NCBI GenBank assembly: GCA_032158125.1
Contig: JASKOT010000028.1
Location: 177,777-241,776 of the forward strand
Length of the DNA: 64,000 bases
Reading direction: 5' to 3'
Source of the DNA: Papiliotrema nemorosa
Taxonomy: Eukaryota > Basidiomycota > Tremellomycetes > Tremellales > Rhynchogastremaceae
Of this stretch, positions 20,696 through 31,693 are shown piece by piece. Every line of letters begins with the position of its first letter. Position 1 is the stretch's first letter. The position numbers and the translations under genes were made by a program. The notes beneath the pieces were generated by a model, which saw only the letters and a list, made by a program, of their open reading frames with translations, did no database searches and was not told the origin of the DNA.

Positions 20696-22579
20696 ATGGA
20701 TCTCATAGAAAGTACGACAAGGAGTCCCCAGGTGATTGTGTAGCAGTACTGATGGCGCAGATCTGGCCAAGCAGGCCTCACAGATCACCATGTATGATGT
20801 GAAATCGTACTACAACCAAGCCAAGAACATGGTTCTCAACCTGAGCGAGATGGAGGCCAAGGTTCGGGAAGCCACAAATGATGATCCTTGGTGAGACGAA
20901 GGCTTCTCTATCATGATCAATAGCTGATCGGCAGGGGAGCGAGCTCGACGTTGATGCAGGAGATCGCTGATGGGTGAGTGATTAGGACAAGATGCCATTG
21001 CGCATGCTGACCAGACAGCACGCACAACTTGTTCGTCGATTGTTGGTAAGAGCCTTGTCGCTGATATGGCAGCTCTCAATTCAACGAGATTATGCCGACT
21101 ATCTATGCCCGTTTCATGGAGAAGGAAGCTAGAGAGTGGAGGCAGATCTACAAGGCAAGTCATCATCCTCTCGTCATGGTACGGCAACGCTGATATGACA
21201 GGCATTGACCTTGCTCGAGTTCTTGGTCAAAAATGGATCAGAGAGAGTCGTCGATGATGCCCGAGCTCATATCTCGACCATCAAGATGTTACGATCATTC
21301 CACTACATCGATGAAAAGGGCAAAGACCAGGGCATAAACGGTCAGTCTCGTCCTCGTGCTGACATCTTGTTCCAACGCAGCGACCTCAACATGCTGATAG
21401 ACAGTAAGGAACAGGTCTTCAGAGATCGCCTTGCTTCTCAGCGACGTGGACAAGATCCGACAGGAGAGGCGTAAAGCTAAAGCCAACAAGAGCAAGTATC
21501 AGGGTACCGGCAATGATGGCGGTATGAGCTTTATCACTTCCGGTGGTAGTCGTTATGGAGGTTTTGGCAGTGAGACTCTTGGAAATGGAGGAGGAGGCGG
21601 TGGAGGCAGCTCGCGGTACAGTGGTGGTGGTGGGTACGAGCAGGATGGTATGTGGCCCTGACCAAGAAACGCTGCCGGTAGCTGACTGCAGACTATCGAC
21701 CATCGCGTACCGCTTCGTCCCGACAGGCAGCGCCAGAGTATGACGAATACGAAGGGGCAGACGACTTTGATGATGAGCCGAGACAGCCGTCACGACGAGC
21801 CCCCTCTTCCAGCTCGAGTCGAAAACCCAACCCTCCACCGAAGTCCGAGCCGGCGCCCAAGGTCAAGGAACCGGAAAAGCCCAAAGAGGTCAATCTATTT
21901 GATTTCGACGACGAGCCCATTGCGGCTCCGGCTGCTGCGCCAGCTGCTGCTCCAGCCGCACCTGCGGCCATTCCTGGCTTTGGAGGTGATGGTGAGTCCA
22001 TTCATTCTGCCATCATCGCACTGCTGAGTCTCAGACGACTTTGACGACTTCCAGTCAGGTCCAAGCACTTCTTTGCCAGTGTCCAGCGCCGCCAGTCCTG
22101 CGCCCGCTCCTGCCGCAGCGAAGCCTAACAACAATAACCTATTCGACCTTCTCAATTCATCTGCACCTTCACCCTCCGTACCTGCACCTCAGCAGCAACA
22201 ACAGACGCAACCACTTCCTTCCTTCATTCAAGCATCACAAACCCCTCGATACGGGCAAGCCCCGCCGACTCAGCCAACCTCTGCCTCGCGACCCAACTAC
22301 TACAGTTCATCTAGCACGACATCCGCCCCCTCAGTCGCCTCTCCGGCTGCTGCCAAACCATCCGCGGCCTCTACATTCGATGACCTTTGGGCGAGCTCTT
22401 TGACGTCATTGGGCAAGCCCAGCCCATCAGCCAGCCAAAATGGACCCAAGAAGAGTATCAATGATTTGGAGAGAGAAAAGGCGATGAATGGTCTTTGGGG
22501 TTCCGCTCCTTCCCCATCGAGAACTCAGCCTCAGAACGGGCAACAGAACACGGCGTCAAATGATGACCTGCTGTTCTAA
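20696..22579 (+). CDS. ENT3: Ent3-type epsin, ENTH domain clathrin adaptor
   Basis: A trans-Golgi/endosome adaptor that binds phosphoinositides and clathrin coats. The first coding exon is only 16 nt (20696-20711, MDLIE), joined across a 49-nt intron to NLAKQASQITMYDVKSYY. The ENTH domain follows: AKNMVLNLSEMEAKVREATNDDPWG, QFNEIMPTIYARFMEKEAREWRQIYK, TLLEFLVKNGSERVVDDAR and KMLRSFHYIDEKGKDQGINVRNR. The disordered tail is Gly-rich, then has clathrin-box and ear-binding-like elements: VNLFDFDDEP, DDDFDDFQSG, NNLFDLLNS and the very end NDDLLF. Ser/Ala/Pro tracts and a short poly-Gln (near 22190) separate them. About seven introns are present. Confidence 0.93.
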
Positions 22580-22890
22580 GCTCTAGACGATATTGAAACG
22601 GTACATTGAGCCTGTGATTTGCGGGAGGGAGAAGCTTTCCATATTATACTTCCCTCTCATTAGGCGCGAACGTTACACACCTTGGATCAAGATACTTTCT
22701 GGGACAAACCGTCTTCCATGCATATCTTAGGATATCTAGACAGTAGTCATGCAACTCTCATGCTTACTACATGCACCATGCACTATACACAAAGCGACTA
22801 GCTGTCAGCTCAGCGATAGACGGCGATGTCCGATCCATGTTGTGATCGCCATCTTCGTCACCTTTCCGGTCAGACTTCTTCACCTTCATC
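22580..22890. other. intergenic, nothing recognised
   Basis: A 311-bp spacer between the epsin stop and the CSN4 start. No notable element is seen. Confidence 0.5.
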
Positions 22891-24664
22891 ATGAGCGGCA
22901 TGGAAGACATCGAGACTTGCCTCTCGGACATCGCTTCCAACAGGTAAGAATGCTCTCCATCTCGGCTACAGCATGGCTGACTTGAAGCCACCAAAAAGAC
23001 AAGGGTCAACCTTACCTTGACCTGCTCTCCACGCTCCTTTCCTCGGCTCCGTCCTCCCCTGATGCTCTCGTGGCATTTGGACAGCACTTTGTCAACAACA
23101 CGACTATGACCCTCGGAGCAGGTAGAAGGGCTCTCGAAGCTTACATCACGGCTTTGAGTGGAGGGAGCGGCTTTGACAGGAATGTAGCGTTGGGGAACAC
23201 ATTGAGTGATCTGAGCGAGGAAGAAGTCAACCACTGGAGTCAAGTCGGGGCCACCGCTTTTCAAGGGGAAGAGAAAGAAGATGTCAGATTAAAAGTAGTC
23301 GAAGGGGTATTGAGTGGTGGTATGCAGGCCGGGTGGAGCGATGAGCAGGTGGTGGTCTTGCGATTCTTGCTCTCGCACCTGTTGCAAAAGGAAGAAGATT
23401 GGTTGGGAGCGGCAAGAGCTCTCACCCAGATACCCTTGGATGGCGCTTCGAGGTGAGTTGTGCAATCCTTTGCACCTCTCCGATGTCCATAGAAGCTGAT
23501 GATAGATCCGCTTCGGATGAAGACAAGTTCAAGGTGTACATTCAGATTATCCGACTTCTGCTAGAGGTGGGTTTGTGTACGGAATGTCGCTGACGTTAGT
23601 GTCAAGAATGGGGACAAGCTCAGACATACTTTACCCGAGCGGCACTGTTGTACCCCACTGCACAGGACAAGGAATCTAGACTATCTTACCGATTATCTCA
23701 GGTAAGTACAACAGCCAGATTGCCGGTTATAAGACCTGACGCAGCCAGGCGAGAATCTTTGACTTCTCTGCTCGATTCAACGAAGCTGCGCAAAAGTATC
23801 ATGAAGTTTCGTTTGACCCCAACGTTGCGGAAGAAGACCGTCTGAGGATGCTGTGAGTGCACAAGACTCGCTTCATTGGCCTCTACTGTCCATCACAAGC
23901 AGAACTTGACATGGTGATGAAAATTAACGACAGTCAAGCAGCTGTCACGACGTCCATCCTTGCCCCCGCCGGCCCACAACGAGCACGAATTTTGGCATCA
24001 ATCAATCGTGACGATCGTGTCCACACTAGTCTTCCTCCTTATCTCGGAACCATGCTCCGAAAGATGCTGCTGGAATTCATTGTACGACCATCGGAAGTCA
24101 AAGAATTTGAGGCTACACTGGAAGAACATCAACGTGCGACTGTCGAAGGCGGTGGAACGGTCTTGGAACGAGCTGTGCGGGATCACAATGTTGGGGCATG
24201 CGCAAAGGTAGGCAAAACGCAAAGGTGAAATAATCGGTGTTGACTCGGTAGGTCTACGACAACATCAGTTTCGATGCGCTCGGTAGTATCCTCAATGTCG
24301 ACGGGGAAGCTGCTCAGCTTATTGCGCGAAAGATGATAGAGCAGGGACGGTGGGTGATCTCGACCGTATGAACCACAAGCAGCTGACAATACAGACTTCG
24401 AGCCTGGATTGATCAGCCACTCAACCTACTCTACTTCGAATCCAGGTCACCGGATACGGATGCAGATGCGCAAGGAACCGCTGGGGGTTTGGGAGTCGAA
24501 CGGGAGGAAAAGCCTGTAGAACCGGTCAGCTGGACCGAAAGATGGGATGAACGTATCAGGGAGACAAGTATAAAGGTCCGTCTGCTGTGTTGATAGAGTC
24601 GTTTGCCCGAGACTGATTGTAGGTGGAAAGCATCGCTGCTGCTATCCAAGCGAAAGCGGCCTGA
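22891..24664 (+). CDS. CSN4: COP9 signalosome subunit 4 (PCI domain)
   Basis: A scaffold subunit of the COP9 signalosome, which removes Nedd8/Rub1 from cullin ligases. The start MSGMEDIETCLSDIASNR precedes helical repeats. Recognisable blocks are WSDEQVVVLRFLLSHLLQKEEDWLGAARALTQIPL, YIQIIRLLLEEWGQAQTYFTRAALL and AARIFDFSARFNEAAQKYHEVSF. Then VTTSILAPAGPQRARILASINRDDR leads into the PCI winged helix, with LERAVRDHNVGACAKVYDNISFDALGSIL and ARKMIEQGRLRAWIDQPLNLLYFE. It ends in a helix KVESIAAAIQAKAA. About eight short introns are present. Loss in Saccharomyces and presence here fit a basidiomycete. Confidence 0.93.
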
Positions 24665-24785
24665 CCAAAAGTCAGGAAAGGCTTCAATGACGCCCGACGA
24701 CAATTACGATCATGCCGACGCAACTATTGTATCATACCATGCATTCAACATGGCGACGATGACTCGACTACTATTCATTCATATC

Positions 24786-26179
24786 TTACAGTACAATCTC
24801 GCCAAGTCTGCTGGTCGTTAAGGCTGAAGAAGAAAATCGAAGGCGGAACTGTCTATTGGCTATCTCGAATGAGGGCCTCAGAGGACAGTAACGAGAGCGT
24901 GCTGAACCATTAGCAATCTTTTCGCACTCGAGCGGTAGACGCACTAGCTCAACAGCGTCGTCTCCATAGGCGTTTCGGAAAGCCTCGACGTCTGCCGTCA
25001 AGCAGATCAAGTGTTGACAGGGTCCACCGGTCACGAAAGAAGTGGGAATGCCGTCTGTCCATCAGCATGCCTGTCATGCACATCAGATATCGACTCACAG
25101 CCGTCAGGGTGGGGGTAGTGAGCGGCAAGCTTTCGTGTCTTGGGGTCAAAGATCCAGATTGTTCCCAGTGCCGGGACGGGTCCGTCGGAAGAACCTCCGG
25201 TCAAGGAATCAACTGGACCGCCCAGAGGTCCAAGGAGGTCGCCTCCGAGCACGTCGGGCAGAGCCGCATTCAAGAGACCACCATCGCCGCCACCGGTCAA
25301 AGGGGCAGTGATACCGCCCAACGAACCAAGAGGCCCAGGGCCGTGCGACAGGAGGTTTTGGGGGAGAGCCACATCGAGAAGCCCACCATCGGTCAAATGT
25401 CCAATACCGATATGCAAGAAGCTACCTGTATCAGCGCATAATGAAACTCAAACAGAGGGGTGTACTCACTCGGGGGATCCTGGACCCATGGCAGGCTTTC
25501 CGCCCCGGGGTCGAGCGGCGAGGAGGGGGTTCTTTCCACCAAAGACGTCGTCCCCATCATTGACCTGGTTGTTAGCCATCTCCATGGTGTCGCGAAAGGG
25601 GCCCACCGGGTAGATTTCGAAAGGTTCGCCGTTCTGACCATTCTTGTCAAACTGGAACTTTTGGGCTCGGGAAGTATCGGGATCGATGATCACCCTTCGA
25701 GCGTCAGCACCAAGGAGGATGTTGAGATTCTGCTCACAAGTCTCCGGAATCCCCATGGGGGAAGGTGATTACTCCTACTTCAGATCCATCGGGTCTTCGC
25801 AATCGAATCACCGAGGGTCTACCGTCAGTCGACCGATGCTCCAATCACCCAGAGAGATCCAACTCACCCGCCGAATGCATCCCCGAAATCTTCGGTAGAA
25901 GCAGTCCCCGGGTTTCCCGACTGTCGAGGTTTCAAGCCTATCCGTCAGTTCACGTGATTCCAAGTATGTGCCCAACGTACCGGATAATCGTCGAGTTGGG
26001 GGCAAGGGTCCAAGACCTTTGGCCAAACGATCTGCATTGGTCTGCTTTCGGAGGTCGTTAATTATATCTCCCTTGATCGTCGCTTCGATATCGACATCAT
26101 GGTGCTCCGACCTGATCACCATGGAAAAGGCCGGAGAGAACAAGAGCGAGAGTAGAGCGAAAGATCTGAGAGCGACCAT
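24786..26179 (-). CDS. secreted protein with Gly-Leu-Pro repeats, unknown function
   Basis: Not a family I can name. The Met at 26179 begins a signal peptide (MVALRSFALLSLLFSPAFS). A motif TNADRLAKGLGPLPPTRR follows around residue 45. Then comes a possible globular part (PSVIRLRRPDGSEVGVITF, VIIDPDTSRAQKFQFDK) and an insert with two imperfect Gly/Leu/Pro repeats (25193-25390). After GTIWIFDPKTRKLAAHYPHPDG comes a Cys-containing end, GGPCQHLICLTADVEAF and VRLPLECEKI. The frames join through about five introns; one acceptor must be CAGGTAG because the nearer CAG would create a stop. The protein is probably wall-associated or secreted. The motif recurs in another secreted protein at 42.7 kb. Confidence 0.7.
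25193..25390 (-). repeat. Gly/Leu/Pro tandem repeat inside secreted protein
   Basis: Two imperfect units of 31-34 residues begin DGGLLDVALPQNLL and DGGLLNAALPDVLGG and both end in LTGG. The repeated DNA is seen directly as similar codons in tandem. It is probably a flexible or matrix-like insert. Confidence 0.65.
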
Positions 26180-26912
26180 GATGAATGTCGAATAAGTCGT
26201 AGGGTGGAGAGCGTCGGGTGTGTTGAGTTGCTAGAAGGTGAAGTGGATGAGGAAGGAGAGATCTTGGTTAATTGGTATTTATGTGTGCGAGGTCGAAGTT
26301 CGTCGGTACAGGAATAGCGACCATGTTGGGTGGAATTTCAATGTCGACCGGGATGAGAGGGAAAAGTCGGACTTGGCTTTAGGACATACTTGGCTGGACG
26401 GGGTCTTTGGGTGGCTCGACGACGAGCGACGATCAGCACGACTCGCCACATTTTATCGCCACTCGATCTGAAACACTTGCGGTAGGAAGCGAAGTGGGGG
26501 TGGTGTCTTGATCTATGCTGGGATTACGAGAACTGTGCTTTGTACAATAAGGCGAGATCTGTACATGTACTATACGGGTGCAATGAAGGCGGTGACGAAG
26601 AAAGGAAATCGAAGCGAATGACGTTTCGACATGAAAGGCGAGCCTATGTAAGATCGAAGCGAACGGCCTACTCCGGAGTGGCACACACTCCGTCTCCGAT
26701 CTGGCACCTACAGTACTAGCCGAGCTTCTTTCCTTTCGTACGCCCCCGTCGTGAATCCAAGATGGTGTAGCAAAGTGTAGGGGTATCTGAAGTATTCAAC
26801 CTCTTGAGCGAGATAAGAGCACTTGGATCCTTCTTCCTCTTTTAATTCCACTTCCCGGCTCCAGTACATCGAATTTATACACTATCTCTTTCAGCTTGTC
26901 TGCAACTTCAAC
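26180..26912. other. intergenic, nothing recognised
   Basis: A 733-bp gap with only short frames. It separates the secreted-protein start from the orphan locus and probably holds both promoters. Confidence 0.45.
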
Positions 26913-28173
26913 ATGTCTTCAGAAAGACAGAGATCTTCTCGATTGTTTGCCGGTCCTTTGGTGAGCGTGCCAACTGATCTGGACCCACGTTGGGCGAAGA
27001 CCAGGCTAGGTTTCTGGATTTCAGATTCTCTCAACCCCGTTGCTTCCAACGTCATGGCCATGGCCACCATGTGGTGTGCCGAGGACGAGCACGCGATTGA
27101 TACTTTTCACCGACCTTCTTTGACTGATTTTGGGTTCAACAATGATTCGGGGTTCAAACAAGCTCCCAAGCTCGCGGAGCTGGACACCACACCCCACCTC
27201 CAATCTGACAAATCCGAGGCGCAACACTATATGAATCATGAGCGCATCGACTCCACCTTCCTTGAGAAGGAACTTCCCGCTATTCGAACCAGATAAGACT
27301 CGAGCCCATCAACTTTTGACAGAGAATTGGACATCGTCCACCATCGGATTTTGGAAAGTCCCGTCAAGCGTCGTAAAGCACGGCGTCGTTGCCATCATCT
27401 CTATGCTTGAGGATCTTCCCGATGATTACCATCGAATCATCGATTCGTATCCCACCTTCAGAAACCGCACGTTTGGCCTAAACAGCGAGCATTGACGACC
27501 CGACGAGGCTTGGACGGTCAATTTGCTGCATACTCATCCCATCTTGAGCAACCAGATCACGATTCCCGAGGTATTGTCAAGGGAGCTCTACTCAGAGATC
27601 AAGTCGATTGTATCTGACCGAGATGAGGTTGGATCGCGTCTCGCAAATCTAACCCAAGAAGCAGCGCAGAGACAACCTCCAGGGCAGTCACAGGCACTGG
27701 AGGATGAGCGTACAGCACTGGAGATGCATCGATACGTGCTCGATAAGCTCATCGGTCACCTTACAACTGAAGTTACCAACTTCAAGAACGCAGTGGTCCG
27801 AAAGCTCGACCCTTCTGACATCCTCGGCAAAGGCGAGGGGATCATCGGGAGTTGGCAGGGTCTTCCCGAGGACTGGAAGACCAGCTTCTCAGATGAGGAT
27901 AAAACTCTTGTGTCTTATGCTTATTCCAAGTCTCGAGAAGACTTCTTCAAAGCAAAGTGTTCCTTGAACGAGTCTAGCAAGCTCGTGTTCTCCGACCAGA
28001 ATTGGACTGCCGACATGGAGGCGGAATACCAAGCCGACAAGGAGAGTCTTGAACAAGCCACTCAGCAAGCTACCGATGGGAGGGGTAGGCTCTCGGCTGA
28101 CCAGAGAATGACCAACTGGGCAAATTTTATCGGTCAGGTCAACCCTACTGTCAAGGAGGAGCCTGTAAACTGA
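26913..28173 (+). pseudogene. orphan locus A, interrupted reading frame
   Basis: No family recognised. A first frame starts MSSERQRSSRLFAGPL at 26913 and stops at 27296. A second frame, shifted by one and overlapping, runs from about 27238 (FPLFEPDKTRAHQLL, TIGFWKVPSSVVKHG) to a TGA at 27493-27495. The same frame reopens at once and runs to 28173 (LSNQITIPEVLSRELYSEIKSIVSD, LPEDWKTSFSDEDKTL, ending KEEPVN). Intron signals common elsewhere in the window are scarce here: no GT dinucleotide is available where a donor would be needed before 27312. No standard intron removes the TGA while keeping the frame. It could be a decaying gene, a sequencing error or unusual splicing. It resembles orphan locus B at 36.2 kb. 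Confidence 0.5.
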
Positions 28174-28404
28174 TTTGATCAATGACATCTTGGCTTGGAC
28201 AGGACGGCAGCATAGGCGATAGCAGGGTGGTGTCTGGGCAAACAGTGGTTGATTTGGCGTGAGCATGCAGTGATGAGCAGAACATTATTCAGCGATCAAT
28301 ATGTCCCTTTCCTTCATGAGCGTCGCAAACATGTGGCATGTCGTAATCAAATGTCCGTCGTCGTGAATCAAACCAAACGCCCGGCTCCTTGAGCCAATGC
28401 GACG

Positions 28405-29143
28405 CTACTCGCGCCGTAAGATATTCCATCCAGAGATGAATAGCAGAGTGAAGGTCATGAGCCACGCCAGTGTCGAAGGCTCGCCTAACCTGGCCATTCC
28501 ATCGCTACACGTCGAGCATTTCCACCCGTCTACTATTAGCACGATCCCGTCGAGCAGACATCACGGGCTTACCGGCAATGCTCTGATATTTCGCTGGTCT
28601 GTACATGCTAAATTGCGTCCCAGAATACGGCGTGAAGTACCCGCCTTTGATAGTTGCCTGAGGACCCCGTTCGTCCCAAACCTTCAAGACGTATGTGGCT
28701 TCTGCAAAAGGTGTTTGACCGGGGATCTGTTCCCACTGCCATGGGTTCCACACGACTTGTGTAGCGTTCCCAGGTAAGACGTTGCTAGGCGAGGCGGTAG
28801 GTCCAACGAGGTATGTATTGCCGTTGGCAGAGCATGATGCGATGACTGTGAGGGCGGTAGGAGTGACACTAAAATCGGTCAGTCGTCATCATGATTGTAA
28901 GCGAACGACTCACTAGAGACTGGTGAGATTCCATTTGAAGGTGATAAACTCGTCCGACGCAATCTTGTAGTAGCTCGGAGAGGCAGTATTGGCGGGTTGG
29001 AGGATTGTGATCCCTCCGGCGGCGGCAGTGCCAGGGATGGAGATCGAGGTGGTATTCGACGCACCGGCACGACTACCTGATCCCGATGCGGATCCGCCTG
29101 ATTGAGAACCAGAAGGGGCAGCCGTTGCCGATACAGAAGACAT
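28405..29143 (-). CDS. DUF7137-type single-pass membrane protein
   Basis: Function unknown; the fold recurs in fungal surface proteins. The Met at 29143 starts a Ser/Gly/Ala-rich stretch (MSSVSATAAPSGSQSGG). The family core then follows: ITILQPANTASPSYYKIASDEFITFKWNLTSL, LTVIASCSANGNTYLVGPTAS, QVVWNPWQWEQIP, AEATYVLKVWDERGPQATIKGGYFTPY and QFSMYRPAKYQSIA. A Cys pair (GWKCSTCSDG) precedes a single transmembrane helix WLMTFTLLFISGWNIL and a short basic tail. Two introns give clean joins. No N-terminal signal peptide is seen at this Met, so an upstream exon may be missing. Confidence 0.75.
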
Positions 29144-29724
29144 CGCGAGATGGAAAAGAAATACAAAAGGGAAGACGAGTGTTGGCTAGGCTTTCGTGAT
29201 CGTGCTATAGCGTGGGGGCTGATTCGTAAGGTGAAATGCGGTAGACAAAGTCGATACAGAGGCTTGGAATGGCAAGCTGAGACTTCCAAAGGTGCAAGGT
29301 GAGTCGGAGGTATAGAAGATGCAGAGCGATACTGGCCAAGAAAAGGGGAGTCTAAGCGGGGGAAAAGGTGGGGAGGCGGTGCGCTGATCTACCGCTGATC
29401 GAGTTATAAAACGTCGAGCCGATTCGGGATTCCTTGTCGGAGCAGGTCGTTACTGATCGTAGTCCAGCTGGGAGCGAGTACGGCCAGTGGTCCTCGTGAA
29501 AGACGTTGTACAGAGGAAGGACAAGGGAGAAGCGGAAGGGAGGTGATCGACAAGAGGTGTTTGTGGGAACCTTGACCGGCCATTACAATCTCGATCTGTA
29601 ATCAGATCCTAATCCCTTGCCACCCTTATTACAAACTTGCTTCAAAAAGCCACTCACCGACCCTCTCGACCTTTGCCTTCTTTGTGTCACCTCTCATGGA
29701 CGAGGCGTGAAAGCAATACCCGCC
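29144..29724. promoter_or_regulatory. divergent promoter DUF7137 gene / TFIIE beta
   Basis: A 581-bp gap between two outward-reading genes. A TTATAAAA stretch lies near 29403, too far from TFIIE beta to be a convincing TATA box. I see nothing else. Confidence 0.4.
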
Positions 29725-30855
29725 ATGAACTATCCCAAGTCTGGTGCATCGTTTTTGGTCCCAGCGCAAAAGCGGAAACAGCCATCGCAGTCGCCGGGTG
29801 TAAAGGCTGAACCGGGAGTGAAGGCGGAGCCGGGACAAGAAGTCAAACGGGCCAGGCCTATCCTGAGTGCGAGCCATGGGGGCTTCAGGGATGTCAGGAC
29901 AGCAGCAGCAGCGATGGTCGGGCATTTAAAGGTGAAAACATCTCCCGAGACGAACGCATCGTTCTGATTGATCAGATTGTAGGGACAATGGGCTGGCAGG
30001 ATGCCTGGTTCCATGTCGAGACGGAACATCCGGAACATGACGTCGGACAGGTACTCAACATCTTGAAGAAGCTGGACAGGATAGAATTCAACGAGATCAA
30101 CAATGTGTTCTCGTATATTGTGGGACACAAATCGCATTTCTCTGTGCGGGCTACAAGCTGACCAGTGCAGCCTGATCTCACACTCAAGAACCAGGTCGAG
30201 ATTCGAAATCACATTCGAACCCATTCAAGCACGACAAACGGTCTTCTCGTCAAGGACTTCAAGGAAGCTTTACCCCAAAACGGTATCGGCATGTTGGAGG
30301 ATATGGAGAAGAAGGGAGAGATCCTCATCATGAAAGCCCTGACCGGCTCGTTCAAAGATATCCCACTCCCGCCGCTCGGCATGCCCAACCTGCATGGCTT
30401 CAAAATCAACGATCAAGGAGTAGCTGGCGCACAAAGGTTCAGAATGGTCTTCTGGGATGATATGAATGAGCGTGGACGTACTGGAAAACGTGTCGACCAA
30501 GGTGAGTTACGACACATCCGTGCAGGGCTTACCAGACAGACTTTATTTCTGCCTGGGACAAGGTCGATATACCGGAGAACGCAGATGTCACGCAGCTTCT
30601 GGAACAAGGTGAGCTGTCGTGCCTGGTCGGAGATTATCGAGCTGAATATAGCCAACATCGGTGCGAGTTCTGTGGCGCCTCCTCCGCCGAAGATCCTGGC
30701 CTCGGGCGGTCCAGTCGCCAAAAAAAAGAAGAAGCGAACAGCACTGAAGATCACGAACACTCACATGAAGTCTCTCGTGCGTATTCATACGTTTGTGACC
30801 AATGACGGTGACTGATCTCAAGGGTATCGACTTCTCCAAGGACTACGATGGATAG
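29725..30855 (+). CDS. TFA2: transcription initiation factor TFIIE subunit beta
   Basis: Small TFIIE subunit, which helps recruit and regulate TFIIH and holds promoter DNA open. The start MNYPKSGASFLVPAQKRKQP precedes a Lys-rich region with a short VKAEPG repeat. The first winged helix reads MGWQDAWFHVETEHPEHDVGQVLNILKKLDRIEFNEINNVFSYI. The second starts LKNQVEIRNHIRTHSSTTNGLLVKDFKEALP and contains the hallmark QRFRMVFWDDM. Downstream are FISAWDKVDIPENADVTQLLEQ and the basic end KKKKKRTALKITNTHMKSLGIDFSKDYDG, as in TFIIE beta orthologues. About five introns fit. It contains an extra loop (KDIPLPPLGMPNLHGFKIND) before RMVFW. Confidence 0.92.
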
Positions 30856-31693
30856 CAACTCCCGCCAAGAGATTGACAGGCTCGCCGCCCTAGGCTTACA
30901 TGTACCATTCAGCTGCTTACTGACGACATTCACAACACTCTGCGATTGCCGTGGCATATGCTCCAGTCGAGCTTGGGCAGGTGGACTCTAGCATCGCCAC
31001 CTCGCCATGGTTGGTGGCATTTATTTCCGAGTGGCACCCATGCCAAAATTGTAAACAAATTGGCTCCACGGCGACAAGTCTTGCTGTGACCCTTATACAC
31101 CTTACGAAGTGGTAGGAATTTTATGTATCTCAACGAATGTATATCTTGAAATGTGTATGCGCATGTGCCACGATTGTAGAATGGACTGGGCTGGTGTGAA
31201 AGGAGTGAATCGCAGAGAAGGGGTGGAGCCATAGAGGGGAGGATTTGTTGACGGGTTTTCCAATGATCCCTGAATTTGGGTGGTCGAGAGAACAACACCT
31301 ACACCTACGCTCCCCCTTCCTTTGCGTCTCTTGTATATCCTCGACCTTGTCCCCTTCTCATTCTATACCTCGTTCGAGTCCCAAGATACAAGCAGAGCTT
31401 GGTCTCCTGCTGAGCAGCCCATTTCCTCCCCCGACTGAAGTGCTCTAGAAGACTACTCTCAGCATCCGCATACAAAAGGGGTCATCATCCAAAACCCTCC
31501 CTTCCGATAGATCTACCTCTGCTCGAACATATCCCCCCTCTCGCCCCTCTTGTCGCGGCCCGAGTGACCTCCTTCCTTTCACTACTCAGTGTTCAAGGTG
31601 TAGTCTTTGTGTCATACAGACTGGCTTTGCGGATCTTTGAACCTATACTCTGCCGCGTAGCTCAACCTATCCCTTGTCGCATTCTCTGGGGGC
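30856..31693. other. intergenic, pyrimidine-rich leader
   Basis: A gap of 838 bp. The part from about 31310 is rich in C and T and probably forms the forkhead gene promoter and 5' leader. A GTTCGAGTCCC string near 31373 resembles a tRNA B box but no tRNA fold surrounds it. Confidence 0.45.

Noticed and set aside
31371..31386. tRNA-like B box GTTCGAGTCCC
   Set aside because: The flanking bases do not form a T-arm, and there is no A box or acceptor stem at the right distance.
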